A stretch of DNA of 64,000 nt from JANWXD01 sp037446115 (GTDB taxonomy: Bacteria > Acidobacteriota > Terriglobia > Bryobacterales > Bryobacteraceae). The stretch covers positions 1-64,000 of the forward strand of contig JBBIJF010000009.1 of assembly GCA_037446115.1 (NCBI GenBank), given 5' to 3'. Both the position numbers and the translations under genes were made by a program. Under the pieces are notes generated by a model. That model was given only the letters and a program-made list of their open reading frames with translations. It did no database searches and was not told the DNA's origin. Within the stretch, counting starts at the first letter, position 1; the number at the start of each line of letters is the position of its first letter. Shown here in pieces: positions 55,980 to 64,000 of the stretch.

Positions 55980-58900
55980 ATGTTCACACGAGCGCGCGCC
56001 GTGGCAGTGTTGGTCACGGCTTTTTTCCTGATGGGCGGGGCTTTCGCCCAGTCCGATTTGGCTCAGATCTCCGGCTTTGTTCGTGACCCGAGCGCGGCGG
56101 TCGTTCCCAACGCCACCGTCACCGTTACCAACGAGGCGACGAACGCCGAGCGCAAAACCCAGACCAACGAATCAGGCTATTACGTGGTCCCGAACCTGCC
56201 GCCCGGCTATTACACGATTTCGGTGGAGGCGGCCGGCTTCAAGAAGTTTGTGCGGACCAGAAACAAATTAGACGCCAACCTTCCGCTGACAGTGGATGTG
56301 ACGCTTGATGTCGGCGCGGTCACCGAAACGGTGGAGGTAGTGGCCTCGGTGGCGGCCGTGCAATCCGAAACCGCCACCGTGGGACGGCTGGTCGAAAGCA
56401 CCCAGATCCAGAACATGATGCTCAACGGGCGCAACCCGATCTGGCTGGCGCTGCTGAAGGCGGGCGTGCGCAGCGGCTCTTCACTGGCAAGCTTCAGTTT
56501 TGCCATGACCACTGCGGGCCTCAGCATCAACGGCGGCCGGACGCAGGATTTTCTCATGACCTTCGATGGCGCGGTCGGCGTGCGGACCCGTGCGAACGGG
56601 ACCTCGATCGGCGTGGCCGACGTGGACACGGTCCAGGAGATCCAGATCCTGACGGCGAACTACAACGCCGAGTACGGACGCTCCGCCAGCGGACAGGTGC
56701 GGATTGTGACCAAGAGCGGCACGCGCGACTTCCACGGGAGCTTCTACGAATATTTTCGAAACTATACGCTCGATGCCAATTCTTGGTCGCGCAATCGTGC
56801 AGGCCAGCAGCGGCCGAAGAACAAATTCAATCAGTTCGGCTACAACATCAACGGCCCCGTCTTCATCCCGGGCAAATGGAACACCGACCGCAACAAGCTC
56901 TTCTTCCTGTGGACTCAGGAGTGGGTGAGGTTCCGCCAGGAGGCTACTTCCATCATCACTGTGCCCTCTCTCAAGATGCGGCAGGGCGACTTTTCCGAGC
57001 TGCTCGACCCGCGGAACTCTTTCTTCGGCAGAGTGCGGACGGTGAACGATCCCGACACGGGGGCGCCTTTCCCGGGCAACATCATCCCGGCAAGCCGCAT
57101 AAGTCCCAACGGGCTCGGTTTCCTGCGCGCCTATCCGGAGCCGACGCCCGGCTTCCTGCAGGGCACCAACAACTTCATCCAGACGCGCCCGCAGCCGACC
57201 AACCAGCGCAAGGATACGGTGGCGATTGATTTCAACCCCTCCATCAATCACGCCTTCCGGTTCCGCCACCAGAACTATTCCTTCACGCAATTGGATGCCT
57301 TCCGCGGCGGCACGGACCGCGCCGTAACCGACTGGAACCGGCCGAACAAGACCGCTTCGCTGAACTATATCTGGACCATCTCGCCGACCTTCATCAACGA
57401 AGCGCTCGTCACGGCCAGCGTGGACCGGGTCTTTATCGGCGTCCAGCGCGAAGGCGAGCGGTTTGCCCGCAGTAAGTACGGGATCAACTATCCTTACATC
57501 TTCCCGGAACGCAAGGAGATTTTCGACAAGATTCCGACCGTGGACATCCCCGGATTTGCGACGCTCGACGGCGGACCGTATCCTGCCTTCTCCTCCGGTC
57601 CCATCTACGTCTTCTCGAACAACATGACCAAGATCTACCAAAACCACACTTTCAAGTGGGGGGTCTTGTATGAACGCTCCGGACAGAACGATTTCGATCA
57701 GATCAACGTGACCGGAGTCCCCGGGGGCACCAACAATCAAAACGGGCGCTTCGTGTTCAGCGATACGCGCGCGGGAGCCAGCTCTACCGGCGTCGCCATC
57801 GCCAACGCCGCGATGGGACTGTTTACCACTTACGCCGAAATCGGACAGCGCGCGTTCACGCCCTATCGGGCCAACATGTTCGAGTGGTTCTTGCAGGATT
57901 CCTGGAAAGTCACTCCGAAGTTCCGGCTCGAGCTCGGCGTCCGCTGGACCTACATGACGCCTTACTATTACAGCCTCTGGGGCAACATCGCGGTGTTCGA
58001 TCCCAAGCGCTATAACCCGGCCAATGCGGTCGTGCAGGATCCGGCGACGGGCTTCATCCTCAGCGGAGACCGCTTTAACGGGATCGTCATTCCGGGCAAG
58101 GGGTGGCCGGAAGCCGCCCGTGGTCGCGTCGCCCTCGCGGATGACCGCAGCTTCGATCGCCTCTTTAACGGCGGTCCCCGCTACTGGGGCGAGCGGCAGT
58201 GGACCAACTTCCAGCCCCGGATCGGCATTGCCTACGCATTGAATCCCAAGAATTCCATCCGCGCCGGATTCGGTCGCTTCATGGCCCGCCCCGGCGTCAG
58301 CGACAACATCTTCCTGGGCGGCAACCCGCCGCTGCAGCCCATGGTCTCGATCGCCAACGGCCAGGCGGACAACCCGGCGGGCGGACGCCCTTCCAACTTC
58401 CCGCTGTTCTTCATGACGACCGATCCCGTCTTCAAGATCCCGGGCGGTTACATGTGGAACGTGACCTACGAGCGCGAGATCGGCTTTGACACCACGGTTT
58501 CAGCCGCTTACGTCGGGCGCGTGGGGGTCCACCTGGAGCGGGAGCGCAATCTGAATCCCTTGCAGGTGGGCACGCTCCAGCGCCCCGAAAACCGCGGCAT
58601 CGAGCCGAGCGTGCTGCGGCCCTTCAAGGGCTTCCAGGTCATCGCGCTTGGCGAGAATGCGGCGCGCTCCGAGTACAATGCGCTGCAGATCGAGGTCAAC
58701 CGGCGCTTCTCCAGGGGCCTGAGCTACGGCTTCTCCTACACCTACTCCAAGAGCCTGGATAACGCCTCCGGCCGTCGCGATCGCATCTGGAACCCCTGGG
58801 ATGACCGCATCTTCTGGGGACCTTCGAGTTTCGACACGCGCCACATCGCGGTCGTGAATTTCATCTATCAATTGCCCTTCCTTCGCGGCCGGAACGATTT

Positions 58901-59405
58901 GACGGGCCGCCTGCTCGGCGGCTGGCAGATCACCGGAATCGCGCAGTTCCAGACCGGCGCTCCGTTCACGGTGGGCACGACCGACGACTTTGCCGGCATC
59001 GGCGCCGTGGGTGAGGGCCAGCCCTGGGAGATGCTCGGCGATCCCAAGCTTCCGCGCGGCGAGCGGCGGTTCTCCGAGAGCGCAGCCGACAATAACTTCT
59101 GGTTCCGTACCCGGTTGCCGGATGGCTCGCCGCTGTTCGTTCCTCCGGCCGCGGGAACGTTCTCAAAGACCCAAACCCGGAACCTCTTGAACAACGTCGG
59201 ATTCCAGAACTGGAACGCGGCGATTTTCAAAGACTTCGCGGTCAGGGAGGGTCATACGCTCCAGTTCCGCGCCGAGTTCTTCAACTTCCCCAACCACCCG
59301 AACTGGGGCGGTGTGAACACCAACCCGCGAAGCGCCACCTTCGGCAAGGTGACGAGCAAGGGCGGCGAGCGCAACGTCCAGCTCGTGCTGCGCTATAACT
59401 TCTAA
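55980..59405 (+). CDS. Oar-like TonB-type outer membrane protein, third copy
   Basis: A 1141-residue barrel: signal peptide (MFTRARAVAVLVTAFFLMGG, to about residue 23), a carboxypeptidase-regulatory-like domain (ISGFVRDPSAAVVPNATVTV, about 30-115), plug-like region (NAEYGRSASGQVRIVTKSGT) and a large barrel with C-terminal NVQLVLRYNF. It is the closest relative in the window of the broken fragment at 2542-3018, sharing most of the last 150 residues. It has its own promoter and an 11-bp-stem terminator. Ligand unknown. Confidence 0.92.
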   Translation: MFTRARAVAVLVTAFFLMGGAFAQSDLAQISGFVRDPSAAVVPNATVTVTNEATNAERKTQTNESGYYVVPNLPPGYYTISVEAAGFKKFVRTRNKLDANLPLTVDVTLDVGAVTETVEVVASVAAVQSETATVGRLVESTQIQNMMLNGRNPIWLALLKAGVRSGSSLASFSFAMTTAGLSINGGRTQDFLMTFDGAVGVRTRANGTSIGVADVDTVQEIQILTANYNAEYGRSASGQVRIVTKSGTRDFHGSFYEYFRNYTLDANSWSRNRAGQQRPKNKFNQFGYNINGPVFIPGKWNTDRNKLFFLWTQEWVRFRQEATSIITVPSLKMRQGDFSELLDPRNSFFGRVRTVNDPDTGAPFPGNIIPASRISPNGLGFLRAYPEPTPGFLQGTNNFIQTRPQPTNQRKDTVAIDFNPSINHAFRFRHQNYSFTQLDAFRGGTDRAVTDWNRPNKTASLNYIWTISPTFINEALVTASVDRVFIGVQREGERFARSKYGINYPYIFPERKEIFDKIPTVDIPGFATLDGGPYPAFSSGPIYVFSNNMTKIYQNHTFKWGVLYERSGQNDFDQINVTGVPGGTNNQNGRFVFSDTRAGASSTGVAIANAAMGLFTTYAEIGQRAFTPYRANMFEWFLQDSWKVTPKFRLELGVRWTYMTPYYYSLWGNIAVFDPKRYNPANAVVQDPATGFILSGDRFNGIVIPGKGWPEAARGRVALADDRSFDRLFNGGPRYWGERQWTNFQPRIGIAYALNPKNSIRAGFGRFMARPGVSDNIFLGGNPPLQPMVSIANGQADNPAGGRPSNFPLFFMTTDPVFKIPGGYMWNVTYEREIGFDTTVSAAYVGRVGVHLERERNLNPLQVGTLQRPENRGIEPSVLRPFKGFQVIALGENAARSEYNALQIEVNRRFSRGLSYGFSYTYSKSLDNASGRRDRIWNPWDDRIFWGPSSFDTRHIAVVNFIYQLPFLRGRNDLTGRLLGGWQITGIAQFQTGAPFTVGTTDDFAGIGAVGEGQPWEMLGDPKLPRGERRFSESAADNNFWFRTRLPDGSPLFVPPAAGTFSKTQTRNLLNNVGFQNWNAAIFKDFAVREGHTLQFRAEFFNFPNHPNWGGVNTNPRSATFGKVTSKGGERNVQLVLRYNF

Positions 59406-59413
59406 GAGTCAAA

Positions 59414-59442
59414 GGGCAGGCCCGGGCGTATCGGGCCTGCCC
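59414..59442. terminator. Strong hairpin, bidirectional terminator
   Basis: GGGCAGGCCCG (59414-59424) pairs perfectly with CGGGCCTGCCC (59432-59442), leaving a 7-nt loop, in the convergent gap between the Oar-like gene and thiG. The T-tract is poor on the plus strand and only TTTG on the minus strand, so it may act partly by blocking exonucleases. Confidence 0.6.
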
Positions 59443-59453
59443 CTCACTTACCC

Positions 59454-60233
59454 TTACCGTACGACGCCTTCCAGCGGGCTGCTGGCGGAAGCATAGAGTT
59501 TCTTCGGTATCCGCCCCGCCAGGTATGCAAGCCGCCCGGCCTCAACCGCGAGTTTCATCGCGCGTGCCATCAGGACGGGCTCATCCGCACACGCGATGGC
59601 TGTGTTCATGAGCACTCCGTCCGCCCCAAGTTCCATCGCAATCGTGGCGTCGGACGCCGTGCCCACCCCCGCGTCCACAATGAGCGGCACTTCGGTGATC
59701 ATCTCCCGCAGGATGCGCAAATTGGCCGGATTCTGCACGCCCATGCCGGATCCGATGGGAGCGGCAAGGGGCATCACCGCTGCAGCCCCTGCGTCAATCA
59801 GCTTTCGTGCAAAGACCAGATCATCGTTGGTGTACGGCAGCACGACGAACCCTTCCTTAACCAGCACGCGCGTGGCCTCGAGCAGGCCTTCGTTATCGGG
59901 GAACAGGGTCTTTTCGTCGCCGATCACCTCGAGCTTGATCCAGTTGGACAAGCCGACTTCGCGGGCCAGCCGCGCCGTCCGGATCGCTTCCTCGGCCGTG
60001 TAGCAGCCTGCGGTGTTGGGCAGGATGAAGTATTTCGAGCGGTCGATGTAGTCGAGCAGCGACTCCCGCGAGCGGTCGGTCAGATTGACGCGCCGCACCG
60101 CCACGGTCACCATCTCCGCGCCCGAGGCCTCGTGACAGCGCGCCATCTCCTGAAAACTGCGGTATTTGCCCGTCCCGACAATCAGGCGCGAGCGGAATTC
60201 CCGTCCGGCGATCACCAAGGGCGTGTCCTGCAT
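59454..60233 (-). CDS. thiG: Thiazole synthase ThiG
   Basis: Forms the thiazole phosphate moiety of thiamine from DXP, glycine imine and ThiS-thiocarboxylate. 259 residues, (beta/alpha)8. SRLIVGTGKYRSFQEM, the Schiff-base Lys in NWIKLEVIGDEKTLFPDN, GAAAVMPLAAPIGSGMGV and the phosphate-binding DAGVGTASDATIAMELGADG are all present. No thiS, thiF, thiH or thiO is next to it, so its sulfur carrier is encoded elsewhere. It starts 36 bp after the CPBP protease gene, same strand. Confidence 0.97.
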   Translation of the reverse strand: MQDTPLVIAGREFRSRLIVGTGKYRSFQEMARCHEASGAEMVTVAVRRVNLTDRSRESLLDYIDRSKYFILPNTAGCYTAEEAIRTARLAREVGLSNWIKLEVIGDEKTLFPDNEGLLEATRVLVKEGFVVLPYTNDDLVFARKLIDAGAAAVMPLAAPIGSGMGVQNPANLRILREMITEVPLIVDAGVGTASDATIAMELGADGVLMNTAIACADEPVLMARAMKLAVEAGRLAYLAGRIPKKLYASASSPLEGVVR

Positions 60234-60268
60234 ACACCTTCATTGTAGTGCCGCGCGCCGGCAAGCCG

Positions 60269-61147
60269 TCAGAGAAAGAAAACCCGCCGCACCGTATTGA
60301 CCAGCGCGTGCACGAGGGCGGACGAAAGCACGCTCGACGACTTCTGAAACACCTTCCCGTAGATGAAGCCGGCGATGGTCGCCAGGATCATATAGCGCCA
60401 GTTCGGAAGGGGCTGCGGGCCGTTGTTGAGGTGAGCCGCGCCGAAAATGAGGGCGGCCACGAGCAACGTCCGGTTCGACTCCCCCAGGCATTGCATCAGG
60501 CGGTTCTGGATCAACGACCGGAAGAGCAGCTCCTCCGGCAGGGCCACGCCCACAAGAATCGCCGCAAACGTGGGCGCCAGCTCGGCGACCTCTGAGCCTG
60601 CCGGGATGCGGAACGGGCCCAGAAAGCCAAGGCCGTGCCCGAGGGGAATCAACAGCAGCGCCGCGCCTGCGAACCCCAGCAGCGGGTTCGTGAGGTCCCG
60701 CCGGGTCGTAAAGAAGTTGTACTTCATTCCTTCCAGATTTCGGTAAACCAGAAAAAGCACCAAGGCGAGAGTCACGGCGGCGCCTTGCGCGATTTCGTAG
60801 GCGATCCGGTGCCCCCCGGGCGGGATCATCCGGCCAATCACGGCCGGAAATTCCAGAGGAAGCCACAAGCCGAGAATGGCCAGAAAATCGAGCGCCGGCG
60901 CGCGATGCCGATTCAAAACCACCAAGAGCGTCGGAAGAGCCACGTACACTGCCGGCAATATCAGGGCAGGGAGGGACGCCGCACGGGCCTGATAGAGCGC
61001 GATCCAGAACCCTGCCGCCAGCAACATCGGCCCCGCCCAGATGCGCCAGCCGCGGCGCTGAAGCCACTCCCGCAACGAGGCCTGCAGGAACCGGCTCAGC
61101 AGCGCGAGCATCAGAATCACGAACGCTGCCTGGATTGCTCGTTGCAC
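60269..61147 (-). CDS. CPBP family intramembrane glutamic endopeptidase
   Basis: A 292-residue polytopic membrane protein with about eight hydrophobic helices. Motif 1 is EELLFRSLIQNRLM (EExxxR, catalytic Glu pair) and motif 2 is FGAAHLNNG (FxxxH), the Abi/CPBP (Rce1-like) signature. Bacterial members can process prenylated or secreted peptides or give bacteriocin immunity; the substrate is unknown. It lies upstream of thiG. Confidence 0.9.
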   Translation of the reverse strand: MQRAIQAAFVILMLALLSRFLQASLREWLQRRGWRIWAGPMLLAAGFWIALYQARAASLPALILPAVYVALPTLLVVLNRHRAPALDFLAILGLWLPLEFPAVIGRMIPPGGHRIAYEIAQGAAVTLALVLFLVYRNLEGMKYNFFTTRRDLTNPLLGFAGAALLLIPLGHGLGFLGPFRIPAGSEVAELAPTFAAILVGVALPEELLFRSLIQNRLMQCLGESNRTLLVAALIFGAAHLNNGPQPLPNWRYMILATIAGFIYGKVFQKSSSVLSSALVHALVNTVRRVFFL

Positions 61148-61280
61148 GGCTTAGGAGCCTAGGCGCAGCCTCGTACGCTTGTCAAGTCGGGGCGCGGAAC
61201 GCGCACTTTCGAAACGCCTCGTGAGCCGAGCCGGGCGCATCCCTGGGGCAGACCCGAGGTGCTACACTCAGGATGGCAAA

Positions 61281-61356
61281 GGGCCCTTAGCTCAGCGGTC
61301 AGAGCAGCGGACTCATAATCCGTCGGTCGCAGGTTCGAATCCTGCAGGGCCCACCA
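61281..61356 (+). tRNA. tRNA-Ile (CAU anticodon)
   Basis: A 76-nt cloverleaf. Acceptor GGGCCCT (61281-61287) pairs with AGGGCCC (61346-61352); discriminator A and an encoded CCA end follow; the D arm includes AGCTCAG, the T arm GGTTCGAATCC, and the anticodon loop CTCATAA reads CAU. Body and arm sequence match the minor isoleucine tRNA, whose C34 is changed to lysidine by TilS, more closely than elongator or initiator Met tRNA. Confidence 0.9.
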
Positions 61357-61372
61357 GCCGCCGGGCGCCCGC

Positions 61373-63076
61373 TCAGCGGGAACGAACACGCGCACTCATC
61401 TCCAGCAGGCGCTCCGCATGGCGTAAGGCTTCCGCCGTCAGCTTCTGCCCGCTCAGCATGCGCCCGATCTCACGGATCCGTTCTTCACCCTTGAGCTCCT
61501 CGATCGTCGCCCGGACCCGCCCGTTGACCTCGCGTTTGTCCACAAAGTAATGGTGATCCGCAAAGCAGGCGATTTGCGGCAGGTGGGTCACGCACAGCAC
61601 CTGATAGGTCGAGGCCAATCGCTTGAGCCGGCGGCCGACGGCCTCCGCCGTGCGCCCGCCGATCCCCGCGTCCACCTCGTCGAAGATCAACGTCCTTGGA
61701 GGCCCGGCCGGAGACTCTTCGTTCTGCCCCTGCAGGCAGGTCTTGAGAGCGAGCGCAATCCGGGAAATCTCGCCCCCGGAGGCGACCCGTTCCAGGGGCC
61801 GAGGCTCTTCGCCGACGTTGGGAGACACCAGGAACCGCACTTCGTCCACTCCGGTGGCGGAGCGTGGGCCGGCGGATAGCTCGACGCGAAAGATGGTGCG
61901 CTCCATGGCGAGAGAAGCCAGTTCTTTTCGGACGCACCGTTCCAGCTCCTCGGCGGCGTTGCGGCGCAAGGCCGAGAGCCGCTGGGCGGCCTGTTCGTAG
62001 GCCGCCTCGAGCTGAGCCGCCTCCCGGAGCAGCCCGGCCCGCCGCGACTCGGCATGTTCCACGGCGTCCAGCTGGCTGCGGACCTCCGCAAGATACGCGA
62101 GGACGTGCTCGATGGTGGGCCCGTATTTTCGCTTCAGTTTGTCGAGCGCCGCCAGGCGGGACTCGATCTGCTCGAGGCGCTCCGGGTCCGCCTCCAGATG
62201 CGAAAGATAATCGCGCAGCCCCAGGGCCGCTTCCTCGGTGGCCAGTTCGGCCGGCCGGAGCGTCTCCGCCAGGCCCGCCATGGCGGGATCCAGCCGCGCC
62301 AGTTCCTCAATTCTCCGTGCCGCAAAGCGGAGTCGGGCCAGAACACAATCCGGCGACTCATAAAGCGCTTCGTAGGCGGCCGTGGCGGCCTCTTGCAGGC
62401 GGCCGTAATTTTGCAACCGCCGCCGTTCGCCTTCCAGTTCCGCGTCTTCGCCCGGCTTCGGCGCGATGTCTTCGATTTCGCGCCGCTGAAACCTCCACAG
62501 GTCCGCCAGCCGCACCTTCTCCTGCTCAAGACGCTCGAGTTCCTCCAGCTGGCGGCGGCAGGCTTGCCACCGCTCCCAGGCGGCGGAGACCTCTCGCACA
62601 ACAGAGCTCGCCCCGGCAAAGGCGTCCAGCATCCGCCGTTGCGCGGCGGGGGAAAACAACTCCTGCTGGTCGTGCTGGCCGTGGATGTCGGCCAGATACG
62701 GGCTCAGCTCCCGGAGCAGCGCCGCAGTGACGGGCCGGTTGCCTACAAACGCACGCGACTTGCCTCCGGCGAAGACTTCCCGCTCGATCAGGATTTCGCC
62801 CTCCTCGGGCTCGATCCCGGCTGCTTCCAGCACCTCCCGTGCCGGATGCCCGCGCTCCGCCTCGAAGATGCCGGCTACGCGGGCGCGGGCGGCGCCTGTG
62901 CGGATCACATCCGGCGAAGCGCGGCCCCCGAGCAGCAGGCTCACGGCGTCCACCACCATGGACTTGCCGCTGCCGGTCTCCCCGGTGAGCAGATTCAGGC
63001 CCGGATGGAAGCGTACGCGGATCCGCTCGATGACGGCGTAGTTCTCGATCACCAGCTCCGCCAGCATCGAGCGCAT
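61373..63076 (-). CDS. recN: DNA repair protein RecN
   Basis: A 567-residue SMC-like ATPase for double-strand break repair. LVIENYAVIERIRVRFHPG, Walker A GETGSGKSMVVDAVSLLLGG, a long central coiled coil (about 160-360), the signature LERVASGGEISRIALALK and Walker B TLIFDEVDAGIGGRTAEAVG. ATG 63076 has GGAG 7 nt upstream; ATG 63067 and the longer 63112 are less likely. The promoter gap shared with divergent tolQ holds palindromes that may be an operator. Confidence 0.96.
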   Translation of the reverse strand: MRSMLAELVIENYAVIERIRVRFHPGLNLLTGETGSGKSMVVDAVSLLLGGRASPDVIRTGAARARVAGIFEAERGHPAREVLEAAGIEPEEGEILIEREVFAGGKSRAFVGNRPVTAALLRELSPYLADIHGQHDQQELFSPAAQRRMLDAFAGASSVVREVSAAWERWQACRRQLEELERLEQEKVRLADLWRFQRREIEDIAPKPGEDAELEGERRRLQNYGRLQEAATAAYEALYESPDCVLARLRFAARRIEELARLDPAMAGLAETLRPAELATEEAALGLRDYLSHLEADPERLEQIESRLAALDKLKRKYGPTIEHVLAYLAEVRSQLDAVEHAESRRAGLLREAAQLEAAYEQAAQRLSALRRNAAEELERCVRKELASLAMERTIFRVELSAGPRSATGVDEVRFLVSPNVGEEPRPLERVASGGEISRIALALKTCLQGQNEESPAGPPRTLIFDEVDAGIGGRTAEAVGRRLKRLASTYQVLCVTHLPQIACFADHHYFVDKREVNGRVRATIEELKGEERIREIGRMLSGQKLTAEALRHAERLLEMSARVRSR

Positions 63077-63096
63077 TATACGGCTCCGCGGCCCGC

Positions 63097-63126
63097 GTTT
63101 GATCAAACACAAACGCCACTGTTTGT
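63097..63126. promoter_or_regulatory. Palindromic operator candidates between recN and tolQ
   Basis: GTTTGATCAAAC (63097-63108) is a perfect 12-bp palindrome, directly followed by ACAAAC (63109-63114) and its complement GTTTGT (63121-63126). They lie 21-50 bp upstream of the recN ATG. recN is SOS-controlled in many bacteria, so a LexA-like site is possible, but the sequence matches no LexA box I know. Confidence 0.45.
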
Positions 63127-63183
63127 TTCCGCGGCGCGCCGGCCCGTTGTCTGCACTATCATGGTGTGTGGAAAGGAGAATCG

Positions 63184-63870
63184 TTGACGCTGTTTCCGCC
63201 GCCCTCGCTGTGGCTCCAGATCAGTCTGTGGGAACTCATTCGCCGCGCCTCGCCTGTGGGCATCACCGTCCTGCTGATCCTGCTGGCTTTCTCCGTCGTT
63301 TCCTGGGCCATCATCTTCGCCAAGTGGAATTCCTTCCGTAAGGCGCGGCTTTCGAGCGCGCAGTTCCTGCGGGCTTTCCGCAAGGCCAACGGCCTCGAGC
63401 AAATTGCCCTGGCGACGGAGCAGTTCCGGGCCTCGCCGCTTGCGGGCGTCTTTGAGTTCGGCTATGGGGAGATCGAGCGCCAGGTGAAGGCGCGGGGGAC
63501 GCTGGCCAACAAGCTCGCACTGGAGCGCGCGCTCCAGCTTGGTATCAGCGAGGAACTGGCCCGCCAAGAGCGCCACATGAACTGGCTGGCCACGACCGCT
63601 TCCGTGTCGCCGTTCATCGGGCTGTTCGGGACCGTGCTGGGCATCATTGACGCCTTTCACGCCTTGGGCCAGGCGGGCAGCACCAGCCTCCGTGCCGTCG
63701 CTCCCGGCATCTCGGAAGCTCTGGTCGCCACCGCCGCGGGCCTGGCCGCCGCCATTCCCGCCGCCATCTTTTACAACCACTTCGGACACGTCATTCGGGA
63801 ATTCGCCGCCCGTATGGAGGACTTCGCCCTGGAATTCCTCAACGTGGCGGAGCGGCAGTTCGAGGAGTGA
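63184..63870 (+). CDS. tolQ: TolQ/ExbB/MotA-type proton channel subunit
   Basis: About 228 residues, three membrane helices: ITVLLILLAFSVVSWAIIFA near residue 23, SPFIGLFGTVLGIIDAF near 136 and ALVATAAGLAAAIPAAIFYN near 175. The TVLGIIDAFHALG and AAGLAAAIPA blocks are the channel signature. With TolR/ExbD, whose gene follows 2 bp after the stop, it uses the proton gradient to energise the outer membrane (Tol-Pal) or TonB transport; the large TonB-like barrels make either reading plausible. TTG 63184 is the preferred start (AGGAG 5 nt upstream); GTG 63166 extends it by six residues. Confidence 0.92.
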   Translation: MTLFPPPSLWLQISLWELIRRASPVGITVLLILLAFSVVSWAIIFAKWNSFRKARLSSAQFLRAFRKANGLEQIALATEQFRASPLAGVFEFGYGEIERQVKARGTLANKLALERALQLGISEELARQERHMNWLATTASVSPFIGLFGTVLGIIDAFHALGQAGSTSLRAVAPGISEALVATAAGLAAAIPAAIFYNHFGHVIREFAARMEDFALEFLNVAERQFEE

Positions 63871-63872
63871 CC

Positions 63873-64000
<128 letters not shown>

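Noticed and set aside
61281..61356. tRNA-Met reading for the CAU anticodon
   Set aside because: Acceptor, variable and T-arm sequence resemble the lysidine-modified tRNA-Ile more closely than elongator or initiator Met tRNA.

Overview
The window looks like chromosomal DNA of a Gram-negative Acidobacteriota, most likely near the Solibacter/Bryobacter group. This is inferred from gene content only: three very large Oar-like TonB-type outer membrane proteins that begin with a carboxypeptidase-regulatory-like domain, a VWFA-related protein of acidobacterial type, a Ser/Thr kinase with a TolB-like domain and TPRs, LPS heptosyltransferases, BamA/OmpH/TolQ-TolR, and high GC with many ATGA and convergent stop overlaps. 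Coding density is high. Most genes are housekeeping.

Layout. 1-3.3 kb: a truncated second bamA copy, a small RsbRD-N-like gene, and a scar holding the 3' end of an Oar-like gene inside a 17-bp inverted repeat. 3.3-6.6 kb: first Oar-like gene. 6.8-9.3 kb: sucC-sucD-ndk (minus strand). 9.4-10.4 kb: trpD. 10.4-13.4 kb: LPS-core operon (waaF, a degenerate rfaE-type cytidylyltransferase, waaC, an ICMT-like methyltransferase). 13.5-18.4 kb: envelope proteases and quality control (M48, VWFA-related, HtrA, YCF48-like). 18.4-23.2 kb: DUF192, then rimO-yacG-pgpA-TIG/NHL-cinA. 23.2-30.3 kb: CE15-type esterase, S9 peptidase, OmpH/Skp and full-length bamA. 30.6-37.4 kb: purE, comEC, a small membrane protein, a LolD-like ATPase and clpC. 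49.1-53.7 kb: Gld-type ABC operon. 53.8-59.4 kb: aldo/keto reductase, an unknown exported protein and the third Oar-like gene. 59.5-64 kb: thiG, a CPBP protease, tRNA-Ile(CAU), recN and tolQ-tolR.

The most notable locus is 37.5-49.0 kb, read here as a RiPP (ribosomally made, modified peptide) cluster of azoline (TOMM) type. It has (1) an 84-aa precursor with a Nif11-type leader and a Cys-Cys-Cys core, with its own extended -10 promoter and a strong Shine-Dalgarno; (2) a 735-aa fused YcaO cyclodehydratase; (3) a thiazolinyl imide reductase of the PchG/Irp3 family, otherwise known from NRPS siderophores; (4) an S53 (kumamolisin-like) peptidase without a visible signal peptide; (5) a SAM methyltransferase; (6) a Ser/Thr kinase with TPRs; and (7) an Oar/TonB-type outer membrane protein in one transcription unit with the YcaO gene. 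No SagB-type azoline oxidase and no NRPS module is present. The inferred pathway is cyclisation of core Cys (and possibly Ser/Thr) to thiazolines, reduction to thiazolidines, methylation, leader removal and passage through, or sensing by, the outer membrane protein. A thiazolidine peptide metallophore is a plausible but unproven product.

The second notable feature is a 1,482-bp block, identical as far as I compared it, shared by the two bamA genes. Outside it their N-terminal regions are homologous but diverged, which suggests gene conversion, or a contig-end assembly artefact. A short dispersed repeat (three copies) supplies the last codons of the aldo/keto reductase.
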